Below, piece after piece: positions 1-9,612 of a stretch of DNA of 64,000 bases. The position numbers were made by a program, and so were the translations under genes. The notes beneath the pieces are model-generated. The model saw only the letters and a list, made by a program, of their open reading frames with translations, searched no databases and was not told the DNA's origin. The stretch comes from Borrelia recurrentis A1 (GTDB lineage: Bacteria; Spirochaetota; Spirochaetia; Borreliales; Borreliaceae). The stretch is from positions 744,001 to 808,000 of the forward strand of contig NC_011244.1 of assembly GCF_000019705.1 (NCBI RefSeq), written 5' to 3'. Positions within the stretch are counted from its first letter, which is position 1; every line of letters begins with the position of its first letter.

Positions 1-630
1 AGGTTGGAGGTTGATGCTGTAATTTTGCATTTAAATTCTGGTCAGGAATTGATGAATTCTAAAGGTGGGAGAAATTTTAAAGGAATTAAGGACACAATTG
101 CTAAGTTTTGTTCTGTGTCCAATTTGCCAGTTATTGTTAAAGAAACCGGTTTTGGAATATCGCCTGATTCTGTTATTAGTTTGTTAGAGCTTGGGGTTTC
201 TTATGTTGATCTTGCTGGTAGTGGTGGTACTAATTGGGTTTTAGTTGAAGGTATTAAAGAAAAAAATTTAGATATTGCATCTTGTTTTGCTAATTGGGGC
301 ATATCTTCGGTTTTGACATTGCTTAGTATTGATGAGTCTTTTAAAGATAAGATTTTTGCATCAGGAGGATATGAAACAGGGATGGATATTGCAAAAGGTA
401 TTGCTCTTGGGGCTCAATTAGTAGGAGTTGCAGCGGCTGTTTTGAGGGTTTTTTATTCGGGAGGTGAAGAGGCTTTATATAAACTTTTTAAAGACTATGA
501 ATATGTCTTAAAGATGTCTATGCTTTTAAGTAATAGTCAGAATTTGGCACAGTTTAGAACAAATAAATATTTTTTAAGTTATCCATTGATGCTTAATATT
601 AAGAGTTTTAAAGATTGTTATGAAACTTAG
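1..630 (+). CDS. fni: Type 2 isopentenyl-diphosphate isomerase, C-terminal part (cut by window start)
   Basis: This enzyme interconverts IPP and DMAPP with FMN and NADPH. The reading frame is open from base 1, so the true start lies outside the window; the 209 residues seen are roughly the last 60% of a protein usually near 350 aa. Family signatures are clear: LHLN..QE, the GGRNFKG segment, [12 protein letters not shown], and the FMN-phosphate loop LAGSGGTNW, followed by a second glycine loop [19 protein letters not shown]. It is the first visible gene of a mevalonate operon and overlaps the next gene by 11 bp, so translational coupling is likely. Placement next to all the late mevalonate enzymes supports the assignment. 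Confidence 0.93.
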   Translation, partial: RLEVDAVILHLNSGQELMNSKGGRNFKGIKDTIAKFCSVSNLPVIVKETGFGISPDSVISLLELGVSYVDLAGSGGTNWVLVEGIKEKNLDIASCFANWGISSVLTLLSIDESFKDKIFASGGYETGMDIAKGIALGAQLVGVAAAVLRVFYSGGEEALYKLFKDYEYVLKMSMLLSNSQNLAQFRTNKYFLSYPLMLNIKSFKDCYET

Positions 631-1870
631 TGATGATTTTAGAAATAAAAGTATTTTAGATAAAAAACTAGAGATAAAGGATCTTTTAAAATTAAATTTT
701 GATGATTTTTTTTATGATTCTATTGATGAGAATTTTTTGTCTCATATGATAGAGAATTATATTGGTTATCTATCTTTGCCTGTTGGTATTGTTAAGAATT
801 TAAAAGTAAATGATAAATATTATAGTGTACCTATTGCTACGGAAGAACCATCTGTTATTGCTGCATTGAATTTTGCGGCTAAAATTCTTAAAACTGCAAA
901 TTTAAGTTATTCTGTGGGCGAAGTATTAGGTATTGCTCAAGTTTATATAAGCACAGATAAAGATTTAAGTGATATTCTTCTTGGTCTTCATGAAAAAATA
1001 GATCTTTGGTCTAAATCTCTCTTAAAAAACATGGAACTTAGGGGTGGAGGTTTTAGAAGACTTTCTACTAAATTTATTGAAGAGATTGGTATTCAAAAAT
1101 TAAATATTTACATAGATGTTTGTGATGTTATGGGTTCAAATTTATTAAATTCAGTGGCTGAAAAAGTGGCCCATAATATTAATTTAGAATTTGGGTATAA
1201 ATGTGTATTGAAAATTTTGAGTAATGATTCTAATGATTTTTCGGTAAAGGCCAATTTTAAGTTAAATATTAATAATTTGCTTAAGAATAATGAAGAATCT
1301 TTGACTTTAGCGCATAATATTTCTCTTATTTCAAAGATAGGATTTTTTGAAGAAGAGCGTGCTATTACTAATAATAAAGGTATTATGAATGGTATAACAG
1401 GTTTATGTGTCGCTACACTTAATGATACAAGGGCTCTTGAGGCAAGCATACATAAATTTGCCTCAAGAAGTGGTAGATACTTACCTCTTAGTAAATTTTA
1501 TGTTTTTGATGAAAATTTGGTGGGAGAAATAGAATTACCTTTACAAGTTGGAGTTAAAGGAGGTTCAGTTGGTTCTCATGAGGCATCTATGTTAAGCTTT
1601 AAAATTATGGGTATTGATTGCAAAAAGGAGTTTATGGGGATTCTTGCTTGTGTTGGACTTTCAAGCAATTTTGCAGCTTTAAGGGCACTTGCTTTTGATG
1701 GAATTCAAAGGGGACATATGAGATTGCATGTTAATAAGATTTTATATCTTCTTGAAAGAGATTATAATGTGTCTAGTGATGAGAGAGAAAAGATATTAGT
1801 GAATATGAATGAAAATGGAATTTATTCTATTGATTTTGCATTGAAATTTTTAAATGATTTGAGAGCTTAG
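620..1870 (+). CDS. mvaA: Hydroxymethylglutaryl-CoA reductase, class II type
   Basis: Reduces HMG-CoA to mevalonate, the committed step of the pathway. The 416 aa length fits bacterial class II enzymes, which lack the membrane domain. Visible motifs are ENYIG (residues 45-49), the substrate loop ATEEPS (73-78, catalytic Glu), DVMGSN (169-174), NNKGIMNGI (251-259, catalytic Lys253), NDTRA (catalytic Asp269) and GHMRLH near the C-terminus (365-370, catalytic His366). All four catalytic positions expected for the family are present. The ATG lies inside the end of the isomerase gene (11 bp overlap), and the stop is 1 bp before the next start. Cofactor preference (NADH or NADPH) cannot be read from this. 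Confidence 0.95.
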   Translation: MKLSDDFRNKSILDKKLEIKDLLKLNFDDFFYDSIDENFLSHMIENYIGYLSLPVGIVKNLKVNDKYYSVPIATEEPSVIAALNFAAKILKTANLSYSVGEVLGIAQVYISTDKDLSDILLGLHEKIDLWSKSLLKNMELRGGGFRRLSTKFIEEIGIQKLNIYIDVCDVMGSNLLNSVAEKVAHNINLEFGYKCVLKILSNDSNDFSVKANFKLNINNLLKNNEESLTLAHNISLISKIGFFEEERAITNNKGIMNGITGLCVATLNDTRALEASIHKFASRSGRYLPLSKFYVFDENLVGEIELPLQVGVKGGSVGSHEASMLSFKIMGIDCKKEFMGILACVGLSSNFAALRALAFDGIQRGHMRLHVNKILYLLERDYNVSSDEREKILVNMNENGIYSIDFALKFLNDLRA

Positions 1871-1871
1871 T

Positions 1872-2813
1872 GTGAAAGTTAAATGTAAGGTGAATCCTAG
1901 TCTGGCTTTAATTAAATATTGGGGAAAGAGAGATAGATTTTTAAATACTCCTGCTACTTCGAGTATTGCTGTTAGCGTTGATAAATTTTATTCTATAACT
2001 GAACTTGTATTGTCATCTAGAGATGAAATAATTCTGAATTCAAAATCTGTTGTTTTACAAGATAGAGAAAAAAAATTTTTCAATTATGCAAGAAAAATAT
2101 TAAATAAATTAGATATTGGATTTAAGATAGTTAGTGAAAATAATTTTCCAACATCAGCAGGACTTGCAAGTTCAAGTTCTGGTTTTGCGTCTATTGCTGC
2201 TTGTATTTTAAAATATTTTGATCAGTTTTCTTATCAAAAAGCCTCAGAGCTTGCAAGAATAGGTTCAGCTTCAGCTTCAAGAGCTATTTATGGTGGATTT
2301 ACTTTTTTAAAGGAAGGAGCTTTAAATGCATTTCAATGTAATAATTACAATTGTTTTAATGAGTTATGCATTATATTTGCTATAGTTGATGGACAAGAAA
2401 AAGAAATTTCTTCAAGAACTGCCATGGAGCTTTGTAAGCAAGAAAGGTTTTATTGGGATGCTTGGATTAAATCTAGTCAAAATATCTTTAAGGAAGCTTT
2501 ATATTTTTTTTTAATAGGAGATTTTAATAAATTTGGTTTGAGAGTTATCAAAAGTTATCAGTGTATGTTTGCTTTAATGTTATCATCTTCTATTATTTAT
2601 TTCAAAGATATTACTATAAATTTGATAAAATATGTGGCTGAGTTGAGAAGAGAAGGTTTTTCTGTTTTTGAAACTATGGATGCTGGGCCACAAGTTAAGA
2701 TATTGTGTTTAAAGAAAGATTTGAATTTGATTTTGCCCAAACTTACTAAAAATTTTAAAGATGTTGATTTTGTTGTTTCAGGGATTGGAAGTGGTTTGGA
2801 ATGGATACGATAA
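1872..2813 (+). CDS. mvaD: Diphosphomevalonate decarboxylase
   Basis: ATP-dependent decarboxylation of mevalonate 5-diphosphate to IPP. GHMP-kinase fold of 313 aa with the family start ALIKYWGKRD (residues 12-21), the Ser-rich ATP loop PTSAGLASSSSGFAS (93-107) and the C-terminal MDAGPQVKIL (269-278) that carries the catalytic Asp270. The start is GTG. The stop codon lies 13 bp inside the next gene. Arg/Lys and Asp positions all look intact, so the enzyme should be active. Confidence 0.94.
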   Translation: MKVKCKVNPSLALIKYWGKRDRFLNTPATSSIAVSVDKFYSITELVLSSRDEIILNSKSVVLQDREKKFFNYARKILNKLDIGFKIVSENNFPTSAGLASSSSGFASIAACILKYFDQFSYQKASELARIGSASASRAIYGGFTFLKEGALNAFQCNNYNCFNELCIIFAIVDGQEKEISSRTAMELCKQERFYWDAWIKSSQNIFKEALYFFLIGDFNKFGLRVIKSYQCMFALMLSSSIIYFKDITINLIKYVAELRREGFSVFETMDAGPQVKILCLKKDLNLILPKLTKNFKDVDFVVSGIGSGLEWIR

Positions 2814-3742
2814 ATTTTTCAGTGCCTGGTAATTTGCTTTTAATGGGTGAATATTCGATTTTAGAAGAAAATGGTTTTGGTCTTGCAATTGCAATTGACG
2901 AGAGAGCTTATTTTTCTTTTAAACAAAGTGATAAATGGCGTTTTTTTTCTAAAAGAACTAAAATTGATAATTTTACTTTAATAGACAGTAATGATGATTT
3001 TATTTTTAAAATGTTTAGCTATTTAAAGTATTGCTATTTTAATAATCTAGAAGCTTTTCCTTTTGATGTTTATGTTGATACAAGTAATTTTTTTTTGGAT
3101 AGTGGTGTTAAGAAAGGATTTGGTTCGAGTGCTGTTGTTGCTGTTGGGATTATATATGGAATTTATTTAATTTTAAATGGTAATAAAAATTTTATTAAAG
3201 ATAAAATTTTTATGTATTGCCTTGAAGCTTACAGATATGCTCAAGGAGGTATGGGTAGTGGGTATGATATTGCTACCAGTCTTTTTGGAGGTGTTGTTAT
3301 GTTTAAGGGAGGCAATTCCCCGAAATATGAGCTTTTGGATAAAATATGTTTTGATAATTTTTATCTAATGAAAGGTCCAGGTCCCATTAAGACTACTAAT
3401 GCTATCATTAGATATAATGGATATAGAGATTCGTTATTGAGTTTTATGAGAGATGTTAATATTGTAATGGAAAATATTATTTTAAATGTTAGTAATTCTG
3501 CTAATTGTTTACTGTCTAGTTTAAAGTTGGCAAGAAATATAGGATTAGAAATTGGAAAAAGAATAGGAATTTCTGCTGAATTACCTTTAAATCTTTCTTA
3601 TCTTAAAGATGAATGTACTCTGATTAAGGCTTTGGGTGCTGGGAATGAAACTTTTTTAGTTTATAATCCAAATTTTGAAGTTTTTAAACAATTTGATATT
3701 GAACCTATAAATCTAGATTTAATTGGTGTTAAATTTCATTAG
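2801..3742 (+). CDS. mvaK2: Phosphomevalonate kinase (GHMP family)
   Basis: Phosphorylates mevalonate 5-phosphate. The N-terminus SVPGNLLLMGEYSILE matches the PGKLxxxGEYAVLE pattern of phosphomevalonate kinases rather than the GEHxxVYG of mevalonate kinase, which is found in the next gene. The ATP loop is VKKGFGSSAVVAVG, and GGMGSGYDIATSLFGG is the substrate-side motif typical of the family. The GHMP motif 3 is LGAGNETFLV, weaker than the usual GAGGGD. 313 aa is short for the family but normal for compact bacterial forms. It overlaps mvaD by 13 bp and abuts mvk directly, so all four are probably one transcript. Confidence 0.87.
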   Translation: MDTINFSVPGNLLLMGEYSILEENGFGLAIAIDERAYFSFKQSDKWRFFSKRTKIDNFTLIDSNDDFIFKMFSYLKYCYFNNLEAFPFDVYVDTSNFFLDSGVKKGFGSSAVVAVGIIYGIYLILNGNKNFIKDKIFMYCLEAYRYAQGGMGSGYDIATSLFGGVVMFKGGNSPKYELLDKICFDNFYLMKGPGPIKTTNAIIRYNGYRDSLLSFMRDVNIVMENIILNVSNSANCLLSSLKLARNIGLEIGKRIGISAELPLNLSYLKDECTLIKALGAGNETFLVYNPNFEVFKQFDIEPINLDLIGVKFH

Positions 3743-4636
3743 ATGTTTATAATAAAAAAATCTTCCAAAATATTATTTTTAGGTGAACATAGTGCTGTTT
3801 ATGGATTTCCAGTAATTGGTGCTACGATACCTTTTTATATGTATTTAGTTTATACTTTTTCTACTGATTGGAGATATTTGGGGGAGCCTTCTTTAAAAAT
3901 AGATGAAATAATATCCTTTATTAATAGAAACTTTAGTAAAGTTAGACCTATTGAATTTTTAATATTTTCTCAAATTCCAGTTGGCTTGGGATTTGGTTCT
4001 TCTGCCAGTCTTAGTTTATGTTTTGCTGAATATATTGTAAGTCATGATGAATATAATGCTTATGATAAGATTGTATTGGCAAGAAAAATTGAAAATATTT
4101 TTCATGGCAAATCTTCTGGTATGGATATTTTACTTGTTGAATTAAATGGGACTTTTTATCTGGAGAATAAAAATGGTATTTTCAGTTATAAAAAAATAGA
4201 ATTTTGTAATTTTTATTTTTTGGTTGGTGCTGTCAAAAGGGAATGTGAAACAAGTAAAATAATATCTGATTTAAATTATAAAATTTCTGTTGAGAATAAC
4301 CAATTTGATATTATTGAAAGGCTTGGTTATATTGTTGAGGATTCTTATGCTGCTTTTAATAAGCGAGATATTGATTTGTTGGCAAATAATATTAATATTG
4401 CCAACAAATATTTAAGTTCTTTAGAATTGTCTTCAAATATACTTGATTATATAATAGCGAGGGGCAGAGAATTTAAGGCTATTGCTGGAAAATTGAGTGG
4501 TGCTGGTAGAGGAGGGGCTTTTATTTTGCTTTTTAAAGATAAAAATGAAGCCGTGTTTTGTTTAGAGAAATTGGATAAGGATTTAAAGGAAAATAATATT
4601 AATTTAATTTTTAAACTTCACTTATTTAGGTTTTAG
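3743..4636 (+). CDS. mvaK1: Mevalonate kinase (GHMP family)
   Basis: Phosphorylates mevalonate to mevalonate 5-phosphate. 297 aa with the signatures ILFLGEHSAVYGFPVI, the ATP loop VGLGFGSSASLS, the GKSSGMDILLVE segment bearing the catalytic Asp, and the C-terminal KLSGAGRGGAFILL (motif 3). It starts directly after the stop of the preceding kinase with no spacer. It is the last gene of the mevalonate operon; no strong intrinsic terminator is visible in the 130 bp before the convergent tRNA-Val. Acetoacetyl-CoA thiolase and HMG-CoA synthase are not in this window. Confidence 0.92.
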   Translation: MFIIKKSSKILFLGEHSAVYGFPVIGATIPFYMYLVYTFSTDWRYLGEPSLKIDEIISFINRNFSKVRPIEFLIFSQIPVGLGFGSSASLSLCFAEYIVSHDEYNAYDKIVLARKIENIFHGKSSGMDILLVELNGTFYLENKNGIFSYKKIEFCNFYFLVGAVKRECETSKIISDLNYKISVENNQFDIIERLGYIVEDSYAAFNKRDIDLLANNINIANKYLSSLELSSNILDYIIARGREFKAIAGKLSGAGRGGAFILLFKDKNEAVFCLEKLDKDLKENNINLIFKLHLFRF

Positions 4637-4771
4637 CTTTTATGATTTAAGATGTGGCGTTGTTAACTAAATGATTTCTATAAGCCATTTAACTAAAAAT
4701 TCTGATTTTAATCGATAAAATACCTAAACATCATACTTAAAATTAAATTAAGGGGATTAACATAATAATTT

Positions 4772-4845
4772 TGGGTCCAGAGGGATTCGAACCCCCGACG
4801 TCCTGCTTGTAAGGCAGGCGCTCTGACCACCTGAGCTATAAACCC
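4772..4845 (-). tRNA. tRNA-Val (anticodon UAC)
   Basis: A 74-nt cloverleaf on the minus strand. The acceptor stem is GGGTTTA/TGGACCC with two G-U pairs and discriminator A. The anticodon stem CCTGC/GCAGG encloses the loop CTTACAA, giving anticodon TAC (reads GTA). The T arm has the GGTTCGAATCC core. No CCA is encoded after the discriminator, so the end must be added by the nucleotidyltransferase found at 16233-17531. Confidence 0.95.
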
Positions 4846-4861
4846 TTTAGTATCAATAGAA

Positions 4862-4891
4862 ATTATATAAGATAAACTTGATTTATGTCAA
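4862..4891 (-). promoter_or_regulatory. Consensus sigma-70 promoter for tRNA-Val
   Basis: Read on the minus strand: TTGACA, 18 bp, TATAAT, both hexamers perfect. The -10 ends about 17 bp upstream of the tRNA, placing the transcript start only a few bases before it. The -35 hexamer overlaps the stop codon of the CAP-domain gene, which is on the same strand. Confidence 0.8.
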
Positions 4892-5340
4892 ATTTTTTTA
4901 CATTTTTCTCCAAAAAGAACCACAAATATATTTTTATTATCTTTTGTGCGTAATACATATCCACCTATTTTGCTTGTATCCTTATTTATTAGGGCTTCTT
5001 TGTGTTTTGGACTTTGAAGCCATGCATCCGTTACATCTTGAACTTCCATTTTTGCTGCTAAAATTTCTCTTATTCTGCAAAAATTTTTATCATATTTGCT
5101 TACTCGTTGCATTGGAGTTGTTCCAAATAGTGTATGTGTTAATACGTCATTTTTATCTAAATTTATTGCATATTCTTTTGCTACAATTTCAAGGGTTTGA
5201 TCTATCTCTAATTTTTTTAAATTTAAATTATCTCTTAATTTATGAATATCTGAGTAAAGAAAAGCTAAGTCTTTATTGGTGCCCATTAGTGCGCATTGAC
5301 TTGTGAGGAATAAAATAATGATAGGAATTTTTTTTTGCAT
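4888..5340 (-). CDS. Exported CAP/SCP-PR1 domain protein, probable surface lipoprotein
   Basis: 150 aa. Residues 1-20 form a hydrophobic export signal with a cysteine in ILFLTSQC, which could be a relaxed Borrelia lipobox. The rest is a short CAP (CRISP/antigen 5/PR-1) domain: NLKKLEIDQTLEIVAKEYA, then a TPMQRV segment, then VTDAWLQSPKHKEALINKD and the final GGYVLRTKDNKNIFVVLFG strands. The function of bacterial CAP proteins is mostly unknown. A homologue at the same place in Lyme spirochaetes is known as an outer-surface lipoprotein. It is divergent from napA, with only 69 bp between the two starts, and is followed on the same strand by tRNA-Val. Confidence 0.85.
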   Translation of the reverse strand: MQKKIPIIILFLTSQCALMGTNKDLAFLYSDIHKLRDNLNLKKLEIDQTLEIVAKEYAINLDKNDVLTHTLFGTTPMQRVSKYDKNFCRIREILAAKMEVQDVTDAWLQSPKHKEALINKDTSKIGGYVLRTKDNKNIFVVLFGEKCKKI

Positions 5341-5364
5341 AATAAACCTACTTATACTAAAATG

Positions 5365-5393
5365 ATATAATTATAACATATATGTAATTATAT
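5365..5393. promoter_or_regulatory. Perfect inverted repeat between CAP gene and napA; candidate operator
   Basis: ATATAATTA, 11-nt spacer TAACATATATG, TAATTATAT: a perfect 9-bp inverted repeat in the 69-bp divergent intergenic region. The left arm contains TATAAT and the spacer contains a CATATATG palindrome. It sits where a divergent promoter pair must lie. NapA/Dps genes are commonly under PerR/Fur-family control, and Borrelia has one such regulator, BosR. Binding here is inference; in DNA this AT-rich some palindromes arise by chance. Confidence 0.4.
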
Positions 5394-5409
5394 AAAATAG
5401 GAGGATAAT

Positions 5410-5913
5410 TTGGAAAATCATTTAGGTCATTTAGAAAAAGAAAATTCAGATAAAATTCATTTAGCACTTCAGGAGTTGTTAGCGGGCTTACATATTTTTT
5501 ATGCTAATTTAAGAGGTATTCATTGGAATATTAAAGATATTAATTTTTTTGTGATACATAAAGGAACAGAAAAACTTTATGATTATGTTGCAGAGGTTAT
5601 TGATATCATAGCTGAGCGATCTAGAGGACTTGGATATGATTCTGAATTTAGATGTTCTGAATTTATGAAGAAGTCGTTTATTAAAGAAATTAGTTTAGAT
5701 GTAAGTTCAAGTTTGATACCTTCAATTAAAAGTATTATTTGTAATTTAGGTGATATTATTAAGAATATGTCTAAAACAAGATGTTTTATTGATTGTACAT
5801 CTGATTATGGGACAGCTAATATTTTAGATGATATTATTGTTTCTTTTGAAAAATATTTATGGATGCATAAGTCTTTATTGAATGGTTGTGCATGTGTATG
5901 TAATAATGAATAA
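5410..5913 (+). CDS. napA: Dps/NapA ferritin-like protein with C-terminal Cys motif
   Basis: Dps family mini-ferritin (dodecamer, iron storage and peroxide protection), 167 aa. The family core is clear: [20 protein letters not shown] with the ferroxidase-site His in GIHWN, then [22 protein letters not shown] with the acidic ligands. The C-terminus ends GCACVCNNE with cysteines at 160, 162 and 164, unlike usual Dps tails; in Lyme spirochaetes C-terminal cysteines of this protein bind copper. The start is TTG with a strong AGGAGG at 5399-5404. It is a single gene facing away from the CAP gene, with a hairpin downstream. Confidence 0.93.
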   Translation: MENHLGHLEKENSDKIHLALQELLAGLHIFYANLRGIHWNIKDINFFVIHKGTEKLYDYVAEVIDIIAERSRGLGYDSEFRCSEFMKKSFIKEISLDVSSSLIPSIKSIICNLGDIIKNMSKTRCFIDCTSDYGTANILDDIIVSFEKYLWMHKSLLNGCACVCNNE

Positions 5914-6014
5914 CATTGTACTTAAAGACATTGATCATATGTTATGATGAGAATAATTTTTAATAATTATTTTTGTATGTCTTAGTTAGTCGTTAAATTA
6001 TTATTTAATTGAAT

Positions 6015-6040
6015 AAAGCTATAGCACGATCTATAGCTTT
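6015..6040 (+). terminator. Perfect 10-bp hairpin between napA and the second EF-G gene
   Basis: AAAGCTATAG, loop CACGAT, CTATAGCTTT followed by TT: a perfect inverted repeat ending 18 bp before the EF-G ATG. The T run is short (5 counting the stem end), so it may be a weak terminator for napA, or a structure in the EF-G leader close to its ribosome site GAGGG. Confidence 0.5.
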
Positions 6041-6058
6041 TTAGTGTTTGAGGGCTTT

Positions 6059-8068
6059 ATGGAAATTAGGAACATTGGAATTATGGCACATATTGATGCT
6101 GGAAAAACTACTACTACAGAGAGAATTATATATTATACTGGTAAAACTCATAAGATAGGTGATGTTGATTCTGGAAATACTGTTACTGATTGGATGACTC
6201 AAGAACAAGACAGAGGTATTACAATTAGTTCTGCTGCTATTACTTGTTATTGGAAAAATTATCAAATAAATATTATTGATACTCCTGGACATGTTGATTT
6301 TACGGCTGAAGTTGAGAGGTCGCTTCGTGTTCTTGATGGAGGTATTGTAGTATTTAGTGCTGTTGATGGAATTCAAGCACAAACTGAAACAGTTTGGAAA
6401 CAGGCATCAAAGTATGGTATTCCAAGGCTTGCTTATGTTAATAAAATGGATCGTGTAGGAGCTAATTTTTTTAAAGTCATTGAGGATATAGAAAATAAGT
6501 TTGGGATAGTTCCAGTTATTTTGCAAATTCCAATTGGAAGTGAGAGTTCATTTGAAGGCGTTATAGATATCATTCGTAATAAAGAATTACATTTTGAATT
6601 TAGAGATGGTAAACCTGTTGTTATTGAGGATGTGGTTCGTGAAGAATTTGTTGAGAATGTTGAGATCTTTAGGGAAAAGTTAATAAATTCTCTTAGTAAT
6701 TTTAGTGAAAAGATTACTGAACTTTTTCTTGAATATTCTGTTGTTGATGATTCTGTTATCATTGAAGAAATTCGAAGATGTACCATTGAGGGTCTTGTTA
6801 TTCCTGTTTTGATGGGTACTAGTCTTAAAAATATTGGTATAGAACCTTTAATAGATGCTATTGTAGATTATCTTCCAAATCCTTTTGAAAAAAAAATTAA
6901 TGCTTATTCTTTAAAAACAAATAGAAATATGTTACTTGATCCTAGAGAAGAGAAAAAATTGTCTGCACTTGTGTTTAAGGTTCAATATTTTAGTGCAATT
7001 GCTGCCCATCTTTATTTTATTAGAGTATATTCAGGAGAACTGGATTCATCTAAAAAAGTTTTTAATGTTGCTAAGAATAAACGTGAAAAATTTACAAGGA
7101 TTTTTAGGGTTTTTTCAAATAAGAATGAACAGATTGATAAAGTTAAGGCAGGTGATATTGGAGCAGTTATTGGACTTAAATATTCTATAACGGGTGATAC
7201 TCTTGTTGAAGAGGGGAATGATATTATTCTTGAATCTTTAGTATTTCCAGAGCCAGTTGTTTTGATATCCATTGAACCTGAGAGAGCATCTGATGATGCT
7301 AGACTTAAAGAGGTTCTTGAGATTATTGCTAAAGAGGATCCTACTTTTAGTTATAGGGAAGATAAAGAAACGGGACAATTATTGATATCTGGAATGGGTG
7401 AATTACATCTTGAGATTATTATTATGCGTATTAGAGATGATTTTAAACTTAATGTTTATACGGGTAAACCTCAAGTAAGTTATAGAGAAAGTTTAAGTTT
7501 AACAGTTAATGATGTATTTAAATTTGTTAATATGTTTTCTGGTAAAGAGATTAATTTAAAAATAGGAATGATTTTGAGTCCCTTATCAAGAGGTGAAGGA
7601 AATAAAATTGAGTTTGAGTGTGATATTGAACCTTTATTTAAAGCTGCTATATCCAGAGGTATTACTTCTTCTTTCTCGAGTGGTATTATTGGTTACCCGG
7701 TTATTGATACTTCAGTTAAGATTGTTTCATTAAATTATGATAAAGTTAAAGTTAGTGAATCTGCCATAGAATCAATATCTGGATTTGCATTTAATGAGTT
7801 TTTCAGAAGAGCAAGTCCTATTAAACTTGAACCTATTATGATGTTAGAAATTAGGACTCCTATTGAATATACAGGGGATGTTGTCTCTACATTAAATGCT
7901 GTTGGGGGGATGATTCATTCTATTAGTAATATTGATGACTATGAAATAATACGTGCAGAGGCAGCTTTTGCGCAGCTTTTTGGGTATACTTCTATTTTTA
8001 GAAGTTCTACTAAGGGTAGAGGAGTTTTTACTATGGAATTTTTATCTTTTAAAGAAAAAGTAGAGTGA
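6059..8068 (+). CDS. fusA: Elongation factor G homologue, EF-G2 type (ribosome recycling)
   Basis: GTPase of the EF-G family, 669 aa from the ATG at 6059. An upstream in-frame GTG at 6044 lacks a ribosome site, while GAGGG sits 6-7 bp before this ATG. Motifs: G1 [14 protein letters not shown], switch region [14 protein letters not shown]3 DTPGHVDF, G4 NKMD, followed by EF-G domains II-V (GMGELHLEI in domain III). Spirochaetes carry two EF-Gs; the one at this locus in Lyme spirochaetes is reported to act only in ribosome recycling with RRF, not in translocation. Assigning this copy to that class rests on gene context. It is probably monocistronic. Confidence 0.9.
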   Translation: MEIRNIGIMAHIDAGKTTTTERIIYYTGKTHKIGDVDSGNTVTDWMTQEQDRGITISSAAITCYWKNYQINIIDTPGHVDFTAEVERSLRVLDGGIVVFSAVDGIQAQTETVWKQASKYGIPRLAYVNKMDRVGANFFKVIEDIENKFGIVPVILQIPIGSESSFEGVIDIIRNKELHFEFRDGKPVVIEDVVREEFVENVEIFREKLINSLSNFSEKITELFLEYSVVDDSVIIEEIRRCTIEGLVIPVLMGTSLKNIGIEPLIDAIVDYLPNPFEKKINAYSLKTNRNMLLDPREEKKLSALVFKVQYFSAIAAHLYFIRVYSGELDSSKKVFNVAKNKREKFTRIFRVFSNKNEQIDKVKAGDIGAVIGLKYSITGDTLVEEGNDIILESLVFPEPVVLISIEPERASDDARLKEVLEIIAKEDPTFSYREDKETGQLLISGMGELHLEIIIMRIRDDFKLNVYTGKPQVSYRESLSLTVNDVFKFVNMFSGKEINLKIGMILSPLSRGEGNKIEFECDIEPLFKAAISRGITSSFSSGIIGYPVIDTSVKIVSLNYDKVKVSESAIESISGFAFNEFFRRASPIKLEPIMMLEIRTPIEYTGDVVSTLNAVGGMIHSISNIDDYEIIRAEAAFAQLFGYTSIFRSSTKGRGVFTMEFLSFKEKVE

Positions 8069-8344
8069 TGTTTTTTAATTTTTTTACTTAAAATTTATTT
8101 TTTAGAAATATGGTATAAATTATTTTATATTCGAATTTGTCTTTTTTATTTAGTTAATTGGCGTTGATTTTTATATTTTAATACCTTTTTTGGATTATTT
8201 TAATAATTAATAAATATAGAATATTTTTTGTCATTAAAAGATTATTTTTGTCTTTGAATGTTCTACTAGAATATTAAGGTGATTTTTTGATATTATGTCT
8301 TATTATTAATATTTTTTTATTTTAAAAATAAAGGAGGTTGTTTT

Positions 8345-9553
8345 ATGCAGGGTGAGAATATGGTTTCAATTAGAGGTGGTAATAGAAAAAAGATACTCCT
8401 TAGTTTGAAAAATATGCAGTATTCAAGGACAGATTTGGCTCGTAGGTTATCATTGACAAATGCAGCTGTGACTATTCTTACTAATCATATGATAAAAGAG
8501 AATATTCTAGTTGAGGTTGGGTCAAAAGAATCAGATATTAAGAAGCATGGGAGGAAAGAAATACTTCTTGATATTAATAAAGATTTTGCATATTCAATGG
8601 GAGTGATTATTTCAAGTAATTATTTTCAGATAGGAATTGCTAATCTTAAATGTGAGGTTTTAATAAGTGAAACTTATTCCTTTGAACCACTAGTTAGTGC
8701 TTATGAGATATTAGAAAGAATTAAAGATCATATGATTGAAATTATTTGGAAGCATAATTTTTCAAGAGATAAGTTTATTGGATTAGGTTTTAGTATTACT
8801 GGGATAATTAAGGATAAGGAATCTGGTATTGTTAATGATAGCCATGGTGCATGGATTGAGAAAGATGTTCCTGTTAAGGCTATATTAGAGGAATATTTTT
8901 CACTTACTGTATACCTTGAGAGTTATGTAAAAAATCTTTCTCTTGCTGAATTTATGGGTAAGAATGTAGATAACATTATGTTTTTTGATTATACAGATAC
9001 GGCTGAACTTTCTATTTGGTCTGATGGTAATGTTTATTCTGGTTTTAATAATAAATCTGGTATGGTTAGTCATATGGTCATTGATTATGGAGGGGAGAAA
9101 AATTGTCCTACGTGTGGAAATAAGGGATGTGTTAATATGTTGATTTCTAATTTTGCACTGCAGCGTTTGATTTCGAAAGAATTTATGAATGGAGAGATTC
9201 CTGAACTTTATGATAAGTATGAAAGTAGACTTAAAAAAGTTACAATATATGATATTTTTGCTCTTCATGATAAATATGATTTTATACATAAAATAATGGA
9301 GGATACAGTAAAATATTTGGCAATAGTTATTATTAATATTCAAAGGGTTCTTGATTTTAATTATTTAGTTCTTTATGGTCAAAGTTTTAAACTTAAGAGT
9401 TTTTTTGATTTACTTAAAGAGGAGATAAAAAGATTAAATAAAGAAAGTATAATATTAAAACTCAGTTCTCTAGATACTGAAGTATCTGTTGTTGGACCTG
9501 CTTCTAGTGTTATTTTCAATAAATTTTATTTGACAGGGGGAGATATTGATTAA
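8345..9553 (+). CDS. xylR: ROK-family transcriptional regulator (XylR/NagC-like)
   Basis: 402 aa. N-terminal winged helix-turn-helix at about residues 10-60 (YSRTDLARRLSLTNAAVTIL), then a ROK sugar-kinase-like domain with the zinc site CPTCGNKGC (about residue 257 on). In the ROK part the ATPase loops are poor, as expected for a repressor rather than a kinase. A strong AAAGGAGG precedes the ATG by about 7 bp. The 276 bp upstream are AT-rich with no gene. No sugar-use genes are adjacent; neighbours are EF-G2 and ffh, so its targets are elsewhere or lost. The xylR name is by family only. Confidence 0.85.
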   Translation: MQGENMVSIRGGNRKKILLSLKNMQYSRTDLARRLSLTNAAVTILTNHMIKENILVEVGSKESDIKKHGRKEILLDINKDFAYSMGVIISSNYFQIGIANLKCEVLISETYSFEPLVSAYEILERIKDHMIEIIWKHNFSRDKFIGLGFSITGIIKDKESGIVNDSHGAWIEKDVPVKAILEEYFSLTVYLESYVKNLSLAEFMGKNVDNIMFFDYTDTAELSIWSDGNVYSGFNNKSGMVSHMVIDYGGEKNCPTCGNKGCVNMLISNFALQRLISKEFMNGEIPELYDKYESRLKKVTIYDIFALHDKYDFIHKIMEDTVKYLAIVIINIQRVLDFNYLVLYGQSFKLKSFFDLLKEEIKRLNKESIILKLSSLDTEVSVVGPASSVIFNKFYLTGGDID

Positions 9554-9612
9554 TATTTTCTTTTTTTGTATTGTATATTTTGTAGGATTTTTGCAAAAGA
9601 GGGTAGCTTTTA

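Noticed and set aside
1108-1449. 113-codon minus-strand frame
   Set aside because: Shadow of HMG-CoA reductase, which has all its catalytic motifs.
4878-5306. 142-codon plus-strand frame, Leu/Phe/Tyr-rich
   Set aside because: Antisense to the CAP-domain gene; the hydrophobic make-up reflects reverse-strand AT-rich codons.
6044-6058. Upstream GTG start for EF-G2
   Set aside because: No ribosome site before it, and it sits directly after the hairpin; ATG 6059 has GAGGG at the right distance.
8069-8344. Possible small gene or RNA before the ROK regulator
   Set aside because: Only AT-rich sequence with scattered TATAAT-like strings; no frame, hairpin or conserved RNA core was found.
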